Of a stretch of DNA of 9,514 nt, positions 1 through 7,275 are shown piece after piece (the stretch's first letter is position 1; every line of letters starts with the position of its first letter). This stretch comes from Alcaligenaceae bacterium (GTDB taxonomy: Bacteria > Pseudomonadota > Gammaproteobacteria > Burkholderiales > Burkholderiaceae): assembly GCA_947372575.1 (NCBI GenBank), contig CANBUF010000045.1:1-9514 (forward strand), in the 5' to 3' direction. The notes below the pieces were generated by a model, which searched no databases, was not told the origin of the DNA, and saw only the letters and a list, made by a program, of their open reading frames with translations. A program made the translations under genes and the position numbers.

Positions 1-324
1 ATGGTCGATGCAGGGCTGATCGTCATTGCAACCTTTATCTCACCCTATTTGCGCGACCGACAAACAGCCAGAAATCTGTTTACTACTGACGAGTTCGTCG
101 AAGTATTCATCGACGCTCCCCTGGAAGTCTGCATCACACGCGATCCCAAAGGTCTTTACGCCAAGGCACAAAAAGGTGAAATCAAAAACTTCACCGGCAT
201 AGATGCGCCATACGAAGCACCCGAACACGCTGAAGTTGTTTTAAAGACAAATGACCAATCCGTTGACGAACTTGTTCGTCAGCTTCTTGGTCATTTGCAC
301 ATCGCTACGGAGAGAACCCTGTAA
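1..324 (+). CDS. cysC: Adenylylsulfate (APS) kinase, C-terminal part; 5' end outside the window
   Basis: This is the last 107 residues of an APS kinase, which phosphorylates adenosine 5'-phosphosulfate with ATP to give PAPS in cytoplasmic sulfate assimilation. Visible family blocks are VDAGLIVIATFISPYLRDR (residues 2-20), the substrate-lid region around FISP, and RDPKGLYAKA followed by EIKNFTGIDAPYEAP (about 47-73), which is highly characteristic of CysC. The P-loop and the DGD motif lie upstream, so the reading frame must continue past the left edge; the ATG at base 1 is almost certainly an internal Met. The gene ends with TAA at 322-324. It could be a free-standing cysC or the kinase domain of a cysNC fusion; the fragment cannot decide. 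It converges on the fumarase gene across 99 bp. Confidence 0.9.
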   Translation: MVDAGLIVIATFISPYLRDRQTARNLFTTDEFVEVFIDAPLEVCITRDPKGLYAKAQKGEIKNFTGIDAPYEAPEHAEVVLKTNDQSVDELVRQLLGHLHIATERTL

Positions 325-423
325 CGATGTCGGAGTACTTCTGGTTGCTGTGCAGCTAGTTTTTCAATCGGCAGTTCGGGCAGCAGCCCAGCTAGCTATT
401 CGCTCAGCCGCTCAGGCAGCAAT
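325..423. other. Convergent intergenic region with weak hairpins and degenerate repeats
   Basis: This 99-bp gap separates the stops of the cysC-like gene and the leftward fumarase. It is rich in GCAGC/CAGGC words. A small hairpin can form from GGGC (378-381) and GCCC (386-389), and AGCTAG (354-359) can pair with CTAGCT (392-397) around it. Neither is followed by a T-tract in either direction, so I do not call an intrinsic terminator. No gene is visible here. Confidence 0.5.
372..419. repeat. Two degenerate tandem copies of a 24-nt unit
   Basis: Bases 372-395 and 396-419 align without gaps at 16 of 24 positions by hand count, and the first bases of 420-443 (CAATTCAGG) continue the pattern into the fumarase 3' end. 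The match could be chance in a compositionally skewed stretch, or the relic of a small duplication near the gene end. Confidence 0.3.
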
Positions 424-1947
424 TCAGGCTGTCACGACTGGAATCCCTGCAATTTTTGCAGACCACTCTTTGGGACCTGTTGTGTGAACAGAAGTGCCCT
501 TTGAATCTACCGCAACCGTCACGGGCATGTCCACTACGTCAAACTCATAGATCGCTTCCATACCCAGGTCTTCGAAGCCGACAACCTTGGCACCCCGAAT
601 CGCTTTGGAAACCAGATAGGCTGCGCCACCCACTGCCATCAGATACGCAGACTTGTGTTTGCGGATCGATTCAATCGTCGCTGGACCACGTTCAGCCTTG
701 CCAATCATGGCGAATAAACCTGTTTGTTCCAGCATCATGTCAGTGAACTTATCCATGCGCGTCGCTGTAGTTGGACCTGCAGGTCCGACCACTTCATCAC
801 CCACAGGATCCACTGGTCCGACGTAGTAAATGGTACGTCCATGAAAATCGACGGGCAATTTTTCACCCTTGGCCAGCATGTCCTGAATACGTTTATGCGC
901 CGCATCACGACCGGTGAGCATCTTGCCATTCAACAACAACGTCTGACCTGGTTTCCAGCTTGCAACCTGTTCCTGCGTCAGGGTATTGAGATCGACCTGG
1001 GTTGAGGACTTGTAGTCTGGTGCCCAATGTACATCCGGCCAGTCAGACAACGAAGGCCGGTGCATGTGCGCAGGTCCCGAACCATCCAGCTCAAAATGCG
1101 CATGGCGAGTCGCCGCGCAGTTGGGGATCATCGCAACGGGAAATGATGCAGCATGGGTCGCAAAGGTTTTGATTTTGACATCCAGCACAGTCGTCAAACC
1201 GCCCAGGCCTTGTGCACCAATACCAAGCGCATTGACCTTCTGGTAGAGCTCGATGCGTAATTCTTCAAGCTTGGTCTTTGGACCGCGCTCGAGTAACTCA
1301 TACATATCGAGGTCTTCCATGAGCGCCTGCTTGGCCATCAGCACAGCTTTTTCTGCCGTGCCGCCGACACCAATTCCCAGCATGCCTGGCGGGCACCAGC
1401 CAGCACCCATGGTGGGCACCGTTTTCAGAACCCAGTCGACAATCGAATCGTTTGGATTGAGCATAGCAAGTTTTGACTTGTTCTCGGAACCACCACCTTT
1501 GGCAGCGACCTGCACATCGACTTTGTCGCCCTGCACCAGTTCGACATTGACGATACAGGGTGTGTTGTCTTTGGTGTTCTTACGCGCAAAGATCGGATCA
1601 TCCAGCACGGAGGCACGCAAGGGATTTTCAGGATTGAGGTAACCACGACGCACGCCTGCATCACACAATTCCTGGATGCTCATCTTGCTGTTAAAGCGCA
1701 CATCCATACCGATTTTCAGAAAGACGTTGACGATGCCGGTATCCTGACAGATTGGCCGACGACCCTCTGCACTCATGCGTGAGTTTGTCAGGATCTGCGC
1801 CATGGCATCTTTAGCGGCCGGGCTTTCTTCACGCGCATAGGCGCGCGCCAGATGCTGGATGTAATCGGCGGGATGGTAGTAACTGATGAACTGAATCGCA
1901 TCGGCGATCGAGGAAATAAAGTCTTCTTCCTGAATGGTGACTGACAT
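424..1947 (-). CDS. Fumarate hydratase, class I (iron-sulfur)
   Basis: This 507-residue protein is a class I fumarase, interconverting fumarate and malate in the TCA cycle with an oxygen-sensitive [4Fe-4S] cluster. The three expected cluster cysteines are visible: C67 in RPICQDTG, C185 in GWCPPGMLGIG and C277 in NCAATRH. KGGGSEN at 150-156 is another family signature. The catalytic N-terminal domain covers roughly residues 1-290, and the swivelling C-terminal domain, with GPAGPTTATRMD at 388-399, covers roughly 320-500. Length fits the compact form of Bordetella and relatives rather than E. coli FumA (about 548). I chose ATG at 1947 because AGGT lies 7 nt upstream and homologues begin with a similar short leader; an in-frame TTG at 1971 has no such support. 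It lies 30 bp downstream of the crotonase gene, probably in one transcript. The family also contains L(+)-tartrate dehydratases, but the continuous two-domain chain favours fumarase. Confidence 0.93.
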   Translation of the reverse strand: MSVTIQEEDFISSIADAIQFISYYHPADYIQHLARAYAREESPAAKDAMAQILTNSRMSAEGRRPICQDTGIVNVFLKIGMDVRFNSKMSIQELCDAGVRRGYLNPENPLRASVLDDPIFARKNTKDNTPCIVNVELVQGDKVDVQVAAKGGGSENKSKLAMLNPNDSIVDWVLKTVPTMGAGWCPPGMLGIGVGGTAEKAVLMAKQALMEDLDMYELLERGPKTKLEELRIELYQKVNALGIGAQGLGGLTTVLDVKIKTFATHAASFPVAMIPNCAATRHAHFELDGSGPAHMHRPSLSDWPDVHWAPDYKSSTQVDLNTLTQEQVASWKPGQTLLLNGKMLTGRDAAHKRIQDMLAKGEKLPVDFHGRTIYYVGPVDPVGDEVVGPAGPTTATRMDKFTDMMLEQTGLFAMIGKAERGPATIESIRKHKSAYLMAVGGAAYLVSKAIRGAKVVGFEDLGMEAIYEFDVVDMPVTVAVDSKGTSVHTTGPKEWSAKIAGIPVVTA

Positions 1948-1954
1948 GATGGTT

Positions 1955-1958
1955 ACCT
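1955..1958 (-). promoter_or_regulatory. Shine-Dalgarno-like AGGT deciding the fumarase start
   Basis: Read on the minus strand, ACAGGTAACCATC precedes the ATG at 1947, leaving 7 nt between AGGT and the start. This supports the ATG over the TTG at 1971, which sits just after a T-run following the crotonase stop codon. Confidence 0.55.
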
Positions 1959-1977
1959 GTGAGTGAATCAAAAAAAA

Positions 1978-2745
1978 TTATTTGCTCTTCCAGACGGGTT
2001 TGCGCTTTTCTGCAAACGCGAGTGAGCCTTCTCTTGCGTCTTGTGAAGTAAATATGTGGCTGATCAACGGACGCTGCATTTCAAACATTTCTGTTGTCGG
2101 AAAATCCAGCCCCTGGTTCATCACGCTTTTAGCAGCCTGAACCGCCAACGGGCCATTTTCGCAGATCTTGCGGGCAAGGACGAGCGCCTCGGCCAACGCC
2201 TGACCTGGCTCGGTCATGACGTTAATCAGTCCAAACTGATGGGCACGTTCAGCCGAGAGCATATCTCCGGTCAGAATGACTTCCATGGCAATATGGTAAG
2301 GAATCTGACGTGGCAGGCGAAGCAATCCGCCTGAACCAGCCACCAGGCCACGTTTGACCTCAGGCAAGCCAAATCTGGCATTGTTGGCCGCGACCACCAG
2401 GTCACAGGCCAGCATCATCTCAAAACCTCCTGCCAGGGCAAAGCCTTCAACTGCCGCAATCAGCGGTTTTTTAGGCGGAGCTTCGTTCAGTCCGGCAAAG
2501 CCTTTACCCTCGACAACTGAACGAATACCCGTCCTGGCAAAATCCTTAAGATCCATCCCGGAGCTAAACGTACCACCAGCGCCCGTCAGGATGCCAATCC
2601 GGACATCTTCGCGCGCATCCATTTCGTCGAAGGCTGCAGCCATCTGGATGGCGGTATCAACGGAGATCGCATTGCGTGCTTCAGGACGGTTAATCGTGAT
2701 GATCTGAATACCATCAATAAAATCGACACTAACCAGTGATGACAT
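1978..2745 (-). CDS. Enoyl-CoA hydratase/isomerase (crotonase) family protein
   Basis: This 255-residue protein has the full crotonase fold signature and probably hydrates a trans-2-enoyl-CoA in the cytoplasm; the true acyl substrate is unknown. The CoA-binding and oxyanion-hole segments are FSSGMDLK (60-67) and ALAGGFEM (103-110). Both acid-base glutamates of true hydratases are present, E109 in GGFE and E129 in LPEV, which argues against a pure isomerase or a degenerate member. The ending FAEKRKPVWKSK is typical of the family. The start is well supported: GGGAG at 2751-2755 lies 5 nt upstream of the ATG. It is the first gene of a leftward pair with the class I fumarase. I do not assign a symbol because paralogues are numerous and not separable by eye. 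Confidence 0.9.
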   Translation of the reverse strand: MSSLVSVDFIDGIQIITINRPEARNAISVDTAIQMAAAFDEMDAREDVRIGILTGAGGTFSSGMDLKDFARTGIRSVVEGKGFAGLNEAPPKKPLIAAVEGFALAGGFEMMLACDLVVAANNARFGLPEVKRGLVAGSGGLLRLPRQIPYHIAMEVILTGDMLSAERAHQFGLINVMTEPGQALAEALVLARKICENGPLAVQAAKSVMNQGLDFPTTEMFEMQRPLISHIFTSQDAREGSLAFAEKRKPVWKSK

Positions 2746-2788
2746 AGGGACTCCCAGGGTAAAAATCAGTCAAAAAACAGGATAATTC

Positions 2789-2810
2789 CATGAATCATAG
2801 GCGATTCGTG
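2789..2810. repeat. 8-bp inverted repeat in the divergent intergenic region
   Basis: CATGAATC (2789-2796) and GATTCGTG (2803-2810) form an inverted repeat around a 6-nt centre, with one mismatch (a T-G wobble as RNA). It covers the leftward candidate -10 element, so it could be an operator; it could also be chance. Confidence 0.4.
2794..2799 (-). promoter_or_regulatory. Candidate -10 element for the crotonase-fumarase pair
   Basis: The minus strand reads TATGAT here, five of six matches to the sigma-70 -10 consensus, about 50 nt before the crotonase start. No good -35 is seen at 16-18 nt, and TTGGCA (2809-2814, minus strand) is only 9 nt away, so this is tentative. Confidence 0.3.
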
Positions 2811-2840
2811 CCAAAGCCACCGCCCAGAGCTCCCCCACGC

Positions 2841-2846
2841 TAAAAT
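2841..2846 (+). promoter_or_regulatory. Candidate -10 element for the glyQ operon
   Basis: TAAAAT matches five of six consensus positions and sits 38 nt before the glyQ ATG. A start near 2853 would give a leader of about 30 nt. No convincing -35 hexamer is visible upstream at the normal spacing. Confidence 0.4.
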
Positions 2847-2884
2847 GCTCGGTTATTTAGCCCTTAACGCGTCCAACTACATTC

Positions 2885-3784
2885 ATGCTTACTTTTCAGC
2901 AAATCATCCTGCGCCTGCAAGAATACTGGGGTCAACAGGGCTGCGCCCTGCTCCAGCCCTACGATATGGAGGTTGGCGCGGGCACCTCGCACACGGCAAC
3001 GTTTTTGCGGGCGATTGGCCCAGAGCCTTGGCGTGCCGCTTACGTACAGCCTTCACGACGTCCAAAAGACGGTCGTTACGGTGAAAATCCAAACCGTCTG
3101 CAACACTATTACCAATACCAGGTCGTGCTCAAACCCGCACCTCCGGATATTCTCGACCTCTATATTGGCTCTCTGGTTGCTCTGGGCATCCGCCCGACCG
3201 AGCACGACATCCGCTTTGTCGAAGATGACTGGGAAAACCCAACACTGGGCGCCTGGGGTCTGGGTTGGGAAGTCTGGTTAAACGGCATGGAAGTCACCCA
3301 ATTTACCTATTTCCAGCAGGTCGGCGGACTCGACTGCCTGCCAACGACTGGAGAGATCACCTATGGTCTCGAACGCCTGGCCATGTACCTGCAGGGTGTT
3401 GAAAGTGTCTACGATCTGGTCTGGACTGAGAGCCCGCATGGCAAAGTACTCTACCGTGATGTCTTTCATCAAAACGAAGTTGAGCAATCCACCTATAACT
3501 TTGAATATGCCGATGCCGAGATGCTGTTCAGGCATTTCACGGATTACGAAACGCAGGCCAAACGCCTGATGGACGTGCCACTCGCTTTGCCTGCCTATGA
3601 AGCAACGCTCAAGGCCGCTCACACCTTCAACATGCTCGATGCCCGAGGTGCGATCAGCGTGACTGAACGTGCCGCCTACATTGGTCGTATTCGCAATTTG
3701 TCACGCGCAGTGGCTCTTGCCTATTACGAATCACGCGAAAAACTTGGTTTTCCCATGCTCCAAACTACTCAGGAGGCGCGTTAA
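2885..3784 (+). CDS. glyQ: Glycyl-tRNA synthetase alpha subunit
   Basis: GlyQ is the catalytic subunit of the bacterial alpha2-beta2 glycyl-tRNA synthetase, which activates glycine with ATP and charges tRNA-Gly. The 299-residue length is normal for the family. The N-terminus [19 protein letters not shown], the block [12 protein letters not shown] (25-36), class II motif 2 around [19 protein letters not shown] (51-69) and motif 3 in [14 protein letters not shown] (156-169) are all clearly recognisable. The ATG at 2885 matches the usual family start, but no Shine-Dalgarno sequence is visible in the bases before it. It leads the rightward operon and its TAA shares one base with the glyS ATG. Confidence 0.98.
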   Translation: MLTFQQIILRLQEYWGQQGCALLQPYDMEVGAGTSHTATFLRAIGPEPWRAAYVQPSRRPKDGRYGENPNRLQHYYQYQVVLKPAPPDILDLYIGSLVALGIRPTEHDIRFVEDDWENPTLGAWGLGWEVWLNGMEVTQFTYFQQVGGLDCLPTTGEITYGLERLAMYLQGVESVYDLVWTESPHGKVLYRDVFHQNEVEQSTYNFEYADAEMLFRHFTDYETQAKRLMDVPLALPAYEATLKAAHTFNMLDARGAISVTERAAYIGRIRNLSRAVALAYYESREKLGFPMLQTTQEAR

Positions 3785-5916
3785 TGTCAGCCCGTCCTCT
3801 GCTCGTCGAACTGTTCACAGAAGAACTCCCCCCAAAAGCGCTCGCCAGACTCGGCGAGTCCTTTGCACTTGGCCTGCAAAACGCCCTGCACCAGCAAGGC
3901 CTGATTGCACCAGATAACGAGCGCGTCGTGTTTGCGACACCGCGTCGACTGGCCGTGCGCCTCACGCGGGTGCTCCCCCTCGCGCCCGACCAGACCTTTA
4001 CTGAAAAACTCATGCCAGTCAAAGTCGGACTGGATGCCAGCGGTGCCGCTACGCCCGCCTTACTTAAAAAACTTGCAGCCAAAGGCTGGGAGAACATGGA
4101 TGCAGCAACTCTGGCACGCGAATCCGATGGCAAACAGGACTACCTGGTTGCGCGCGGCACCGCTGCGGGTGCGTTACTCACCAACGTCCTGCAGGCTGCG
4201 ATCGAAAGTGCCATTGCCGGCCTGCCCATTCCAAAAGTCATGCGCTACCAGCTCGCGGATGGCCTGACCTCGGTGAAGTTTGTGCGGCCCGCGCATGCGG
4301 TGATTGCGCTTTTTGGTGAGGACGTTGTTCCACTCCAGATCCTGGGACTTGAAAGTGGTCGGGACACGCACGGTCATCGCTTTCTGCATCCAGGAAAAAT
4401 TTCCATTCACTCGGCCGATAGCTACGAAAAGCAATTGGCCGAGACCGGTCACGTTGTCGCGTCCTTTGATACCCGTCGCACACAAATCGCAGGCATGCTG
4501 GCAGATCAGGCCACAATCCTGGGCGCAACGCTCGGCCAGGATCCAGAGGTTGAGGCCTTGCTAGACGAGGTCACGGCTCTCGTTGAGTCACCCATCGTCT
4601 ATGTGGGTGCTTTCGAGCCGCGGTTTCTTGCCGTGCCTCAGGAGTGTCTGATTCTGACTATGCGTCTGAACCAAAAATACTTCCCTCTCTTTAACCCTGC
4701 CACTGGCGCGTTGACCCATCAGTTCCTGATTGTCAGCAACATGCCGACCAAGCTTCCCGAAGCCATCATCGAGGGCAACCAGCGCGTCGTGCGTCCACGT
4801 CTGGCTGACGCACAGTTCTTCTTTGATACGGATCGCAAACTCCCTTTGCACGCGCGCGTCGAACATCTCTCAACGATCATTTATCACAATAAACTTGGCA
4901 CGCAACTCCAGCGTGTCCTGCGTGTGCAGAAGATTGCTGCCTGGATTGCGCATGCACTGGGCACTGACCCAGCGCCTGGCGCACGTGCCGCAAGCCTGGC
5001 CAAAGCAGACCTGACCACGAATATGGTGGGTGAATTTCCTGAGCTGCAAGGCATCATGGGTGCCTACTATGCGCGCGGCGACGGAGAATCTGAAGAAGTC
5101 GTGCAGGCGCTACTTGGCCAATATCGCATTCGCCTCGAACACCCTGTCGACCCCACACAGTTGACACCAGCAATTCTATTCATGGCCGAACGTGCTGAGA
5201 CACTCGTTGGCATCTGGGGCATTGGCCTGGCTCCGACCGGAGAGCGCGATCCCTTTGGTTTGCGTCGTGCGGCACTTGGCCTGATTAGTGCCTTCGAACA
5301 GTTGACGGCAGGTGGCGTGCTCAGTATTGTGCAAAATGGTCCGTTAACCATGGATGGCTTGATCGAAGCAGCAACACTGGCTTTTGATGCAGGGACGCTT
5401 GCGGATACGACGTCTAGTGAAGTGCATGCCTTTATTATCGAACGTCTGCGCAATCAGCTGATCCAGAATCATGATCGCAATGCTGTCGAAGCTGTATTGG
5501 CTATCGAGCCACCGATTCATCAAGTACTCGCACGCGTGCAGGCGGCTGCGGCCTTTGCCCTGGGTGCCGATGCGATCAGTCTGGCAGCTGCCAACAAACG
5601 GATTGGCAACCTGCTCAAAAAGGCCGATGACACACTGAGTCCCGTGGATCCTGACTTGCTGACTGAACCGGCGGAACAGGCACTTGCACAAGCCCTTGGT
5701 CAATTACAGCCCATTGCACAATCCTGCTTTGATACGGGTGATTACATGGCTGCTATGCAAACACTGGCACGTGCACGTACGCCAGTGGATGCATTCTTTA
5801 ACGACATCATGGTGATGGCCGATGATCCTGCTGTGCGTAATAATCGCCTGGCACTCCTCGCTCAATTACACGGCCTGATGAATCTGGTGGCTGATATTTC
5901 AAGGTTGGCACCATGA
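3784..5916 (+). CDS. glyS: Glycyl-tRNA synthetase beta subunit
   Basis: GlyS is the large tRNA-binding partner of GlyQ in the heterotetrameric enzyme. The opening LLVELFTEELPPKAL (6-20) is diagnostic. The central HD-like region carries YHNKLGTQLQRV (about 367-378), followed by KADLTTNMVGEFPELQGIMG starting at residue 407. The C-terminal DALR-type anticodon-binding domain ends with VDAFFNDIMVMADD (668-681). At 710 residues it is slightly longer than the E. coli protein (about 690). AGGAGG at 3771-3776, 7 nt before the ATG, is the strongest ribosome binding site in the window and lies inside the glyQ 3' end. The start overlaps the glyQ stop by one base (TAATG), which suggests coupled translation and balanced subunits. 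The stop overlaps gmhB by 4 nt. Confidence 0.98.
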   Translation: MSARPLLVELFTEELPPKALARLGESFALGLQNALHQQGLIAPDNERVVFATPRRLAVRLTRVLPLAPDQTFTEKLMPVKVGLDASGAATPALLKKLAAKGWENMDAATLARESDGKQDYLVARGTAAGALLTNVLQAAIESAIAGLPIPKVMRYQLADGLTSVKFVRPAHAVIALFGEDVVPLQILGLESGRDTHGHRFLHPGKISIHSADSYEKQLAETGHVVASFDTRRTQIAGMLADQATILGATLGQDPEVEALLDEVTALVESPIVYVGAFEPRFLAVPQECLILTMRLNQKYFPLFNPATGALTHQFLIVSNMPTKLPEAIIEGNQRVVRPRLADAQFFFDTDRKLPLHARVEHLSTIIYHNKLGTQLQRVLRVQKIAAWIAHALGTDPAPGARAASLAKADLTTNMVGEFPELQGIMGAYYARGDGESEEVVQALLGQYRIRLEHPVDPTQLTPAILFMAERAETLVGIWGIGLAPTGERDPFGLRRAALGLISAFEQLTAGGVLSIVQNGPLTMDGLIEAATLAFDAGTLADTTSSEVHAFIIERLRNQLIQNHDRNAVEAVLAIEPPIHQVLARVQAAAAFALGADAISLAAANKRIGNLLKKADDTLSPVDPDLLTEPAEQALAQALGQLQPIAQSCFDTGDYMAAMQTLARARTPVDAFFNDIMVMADDPAVRNNRLALLAQLHGLMNLVADISRLAP

Positions 5917-6452
5917 AGCTCATCATCTTGGATCGCGATGGCGTGATCAACCAAGATAGCGCAGCCTATATCAAGCACCCGGATGAGTGGATTGCCATCC
6001 CGGGTAGCCTGCAAGCCATTGCAAGACTGCATCAGGCAGGTTGGACGATCGCGGTCGCCTCCAACCAGTCTGGTCTGGCCAGAGGGTACTTTGACACAAC
6101 CATCCTGACGGCCATTCACCACAAACTGCGCAAGGAGCTGGCGCAAGTCGCTGGCTCGATTGATGCTTTTTTTGTCTGCCCGCATGGGCCCGAAGACACC
6201 TGCGTATGCCGCAAGCCCCTACCCGGTCTGTTTCACGATATTGCCCAGCGGTTTGATACTGATCTGACAGGTGTCCCTGCTGTGGGAGATTCCATGCGCG
6301 ACCTGCAGGCCTCCTATGCAGTCGGTTGCACACCTTGGCTCGTACAGACCGGCAATGGTGCAAAAACAATCAACCAGGAAGGGCTGCCGCCCACAACAAA
6401 ATTTGCAGCCGATTTGGCTGCGGCTGTCGATCAGATTCTTTCAGGACCTTAA
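5913..6452 (+). CDS. gmhB: D-glycero-beta-D-manno-heptose-1,7-bisphosphate 7-phosphatase
   Basis: GmhB is a cytoplasmic HAD-superfamily phosphatase that removes the 7-phosphate from heptose bisphosphate on the way to ADP-heptose for the LPS inner core. In this 179-residue protein the nucleophile motif is DRDGVIN (D7, D9), motif II is ASNQSG (49-54), the zinc site is C89, H91, C97 and C99 (CPHG...CVC), K101 follows in RKP, and motif IV is GDSMRD (125-130). Both the zinc loop and the length match GmhB rather than histidinol phosphatase, its closest relative. AAGG at 5901-5904 sits 8 nt before the ATG, and the start overlaps the glyS stop as ATGA. Confidence 0.95.
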   Translation: MKLIILDRDGVINQDSAAYIKHPDEWIAIPGSLQAIARLHQAGWTIAVASNQSGLARGYFDTTILTAIHHKLRKELAQVAGSIDAFFVCPHGPEDTCVCRKPLPGLFHDIAQRFDTDLTGVPAVGDSMRDLQASYAVGCTPWLVQTGNGAKTINQEGLPPTTKFAADLAAAVDQILSGP

Positions 6453-6459
6453 ACCCGCT

Positions 6460-7275
6460 ATGCTTTTTATCCGGTCAACTGTTTACGCCCTGTTTCTGAT
6501 CACAACAGTCATACCTTATGCCTTCGCATGCATGATCTGGTCGCCTTTACCCCTGCATTGGCGCTTCAAGCTCACCATGGGCTGGCCCAGACTGGCGATC
6601 TGGGGCGCACGCGTGATATGCGGTGTACGCTGGCGCGTCCAGGGCTGGGAAAACCTGCCTGAAGGCCCTGCCATCGTCCTGTCTAAACACCAGTCGGCCT
6701 GGGAAACACTATTTCTGCCATCGCACCTGCCTCGCGAAGTCTGTTTTGTTTATAAACGTGAACTGCATCGAGTGCCCTTTTTTGGCTGGGGCCTGGCCAT
6801 GCTGGCAATGATCCCGATTGATCGCAGCAAAGGCCGTGATGCTTTTGAGCAAGTCGTCAAAATCGGGCAGCAACGGCTGGATCAGGGTCGCTGGCCCATT
6901 ATGTTCCCAGAGGGCACACGGATTGCACCAGGCAAAATGGGACGCTTCAAAATGGGCGGTGCGTTATTGGCGACCCGCACGGGAGCACCTGTCATCCCGA
7001 TCGCATTGAATGCTGGTGAATGCTGGCCACGTAATGCGTTTATCAAACGCCCAGGCCTGGTGACCGTGTCAATCGGTGCACCGATTCCTTCTGTAGGCTT
7101 GACGCCAGAGGAGCTCAATGCAAAGGTCTCGGCCTGGATCGAAACAGAAATGCACCGCATCAGCCCAGAGCGCTACCCTGCTAAACCACCACATAGCGGG
7201 GGTGACTCCACACCTGGCACAGACACTGGCAGCGCTGTGCGCACTCCACATGGCAGCGCTCCAGATCGGTCATGA
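6460..7275 (+). CDS. plsC: 1-acyl-sn-glycerol-3-phosphate acyltransferase (lysophosphatidic acid acyltransferase)
   Basis: PlsC acylates lysophosphatidic acid at sn-2 to make phosphatidic acid at the inner membrane. This 271-residue protein begins with a hydrophobic segment (about 2-27) that probably anchors it. Motif I is HQSAWE at 77-82, an HX4E form of the usual HX4D; motif II lies in VYKRELHRVPFFGWG (97-111), motif III is FPEGTR (149-154), and motif IV is VIPIALNAGECWP (178-190). The ATG at 6460 is 7 nt after the gmhB stop and gives a normal N-terminus; AGGA at 6443-6446 is rather distant at 13 nt. An in-frame ATG at 6271 would lie deep inside gmhB and is unlikely. Residues about 240-271 form a Pro/Gly/Ser/Thr-rich tail with no family match that I recognise. 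The stop overlaps the next gene as ATGA. Confidence 0.93.
   Translation: MLFIRSTVYALFLITTVIPYAFACMIWSPLPLHWRFKLTMGWPRLAIWGARVICGVRWRVQGWENLPEGPAIVLSKHQSAWETLFLPSHLPREVCFVYKRELHRVPFFGWGLAMLAMIPIDRSKGRDAFEQVVKIGQQRLDQGRWPIMFPEGTRIAPGKMGRFKMGGALLATRTGAPVIPIALNAGECWPRNAFIKRPGLVTVSIGAPIPSVGLTPEELNAKVSAWIETEMHRISPERYPAKPPHSGGDSTPGTDTGSAVRTPHGSAPDRS
7227..7260 (+). repeat. Direct 10-nt repeat inside the plsC 3' tail
   Basis: TGGCAGCGCT occurs exactly at 7227-7236 and again at 7251-7260, a 24-nt period that encodes two Gly-Ser-Ala steps in the low-complexity PlsC tail. It may reflect local slippage that lengthened the tail. Confidence 0.5.

Noticed and set aside
378..389. GGGC-AGCA-GCCC hairpin as an intrinsic terminator
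   Set aside because: The stem is only 4 bp and no T-run follows it on either strand.
251..487. Rightward 78-codon frame covering the cysC-fumarase gap
   Set aside because: It begins inside cysC and ends inside the fumarase gene on the opposite strand; its Ala-rich stretch comes from the GCAGC-type words, not from a visible protein family.
1948..1971. TTG start for the fumarase adding 8 residues
   Set aside because: It falls just after the T-run behind the crotonase stop without an SD, while ATG 1947 has AGGT at 7 nt and matches the family start.
2809..2814. TTGGCA (minus strand) as the -35 for the crotonase promoter
   Set aside because: It is only 9 nt from the TATGAT candidate, and no good -10 lies 16-18 nt downstream of it.
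6271..6459. Upstream extension of plsC to an ATG inside gmhB
   Set aside because: The extra 63 residues overlap gmhB, have no family match, and the ATG at 6460 gives a normal PlsC N-terminus with a membrane anchor.
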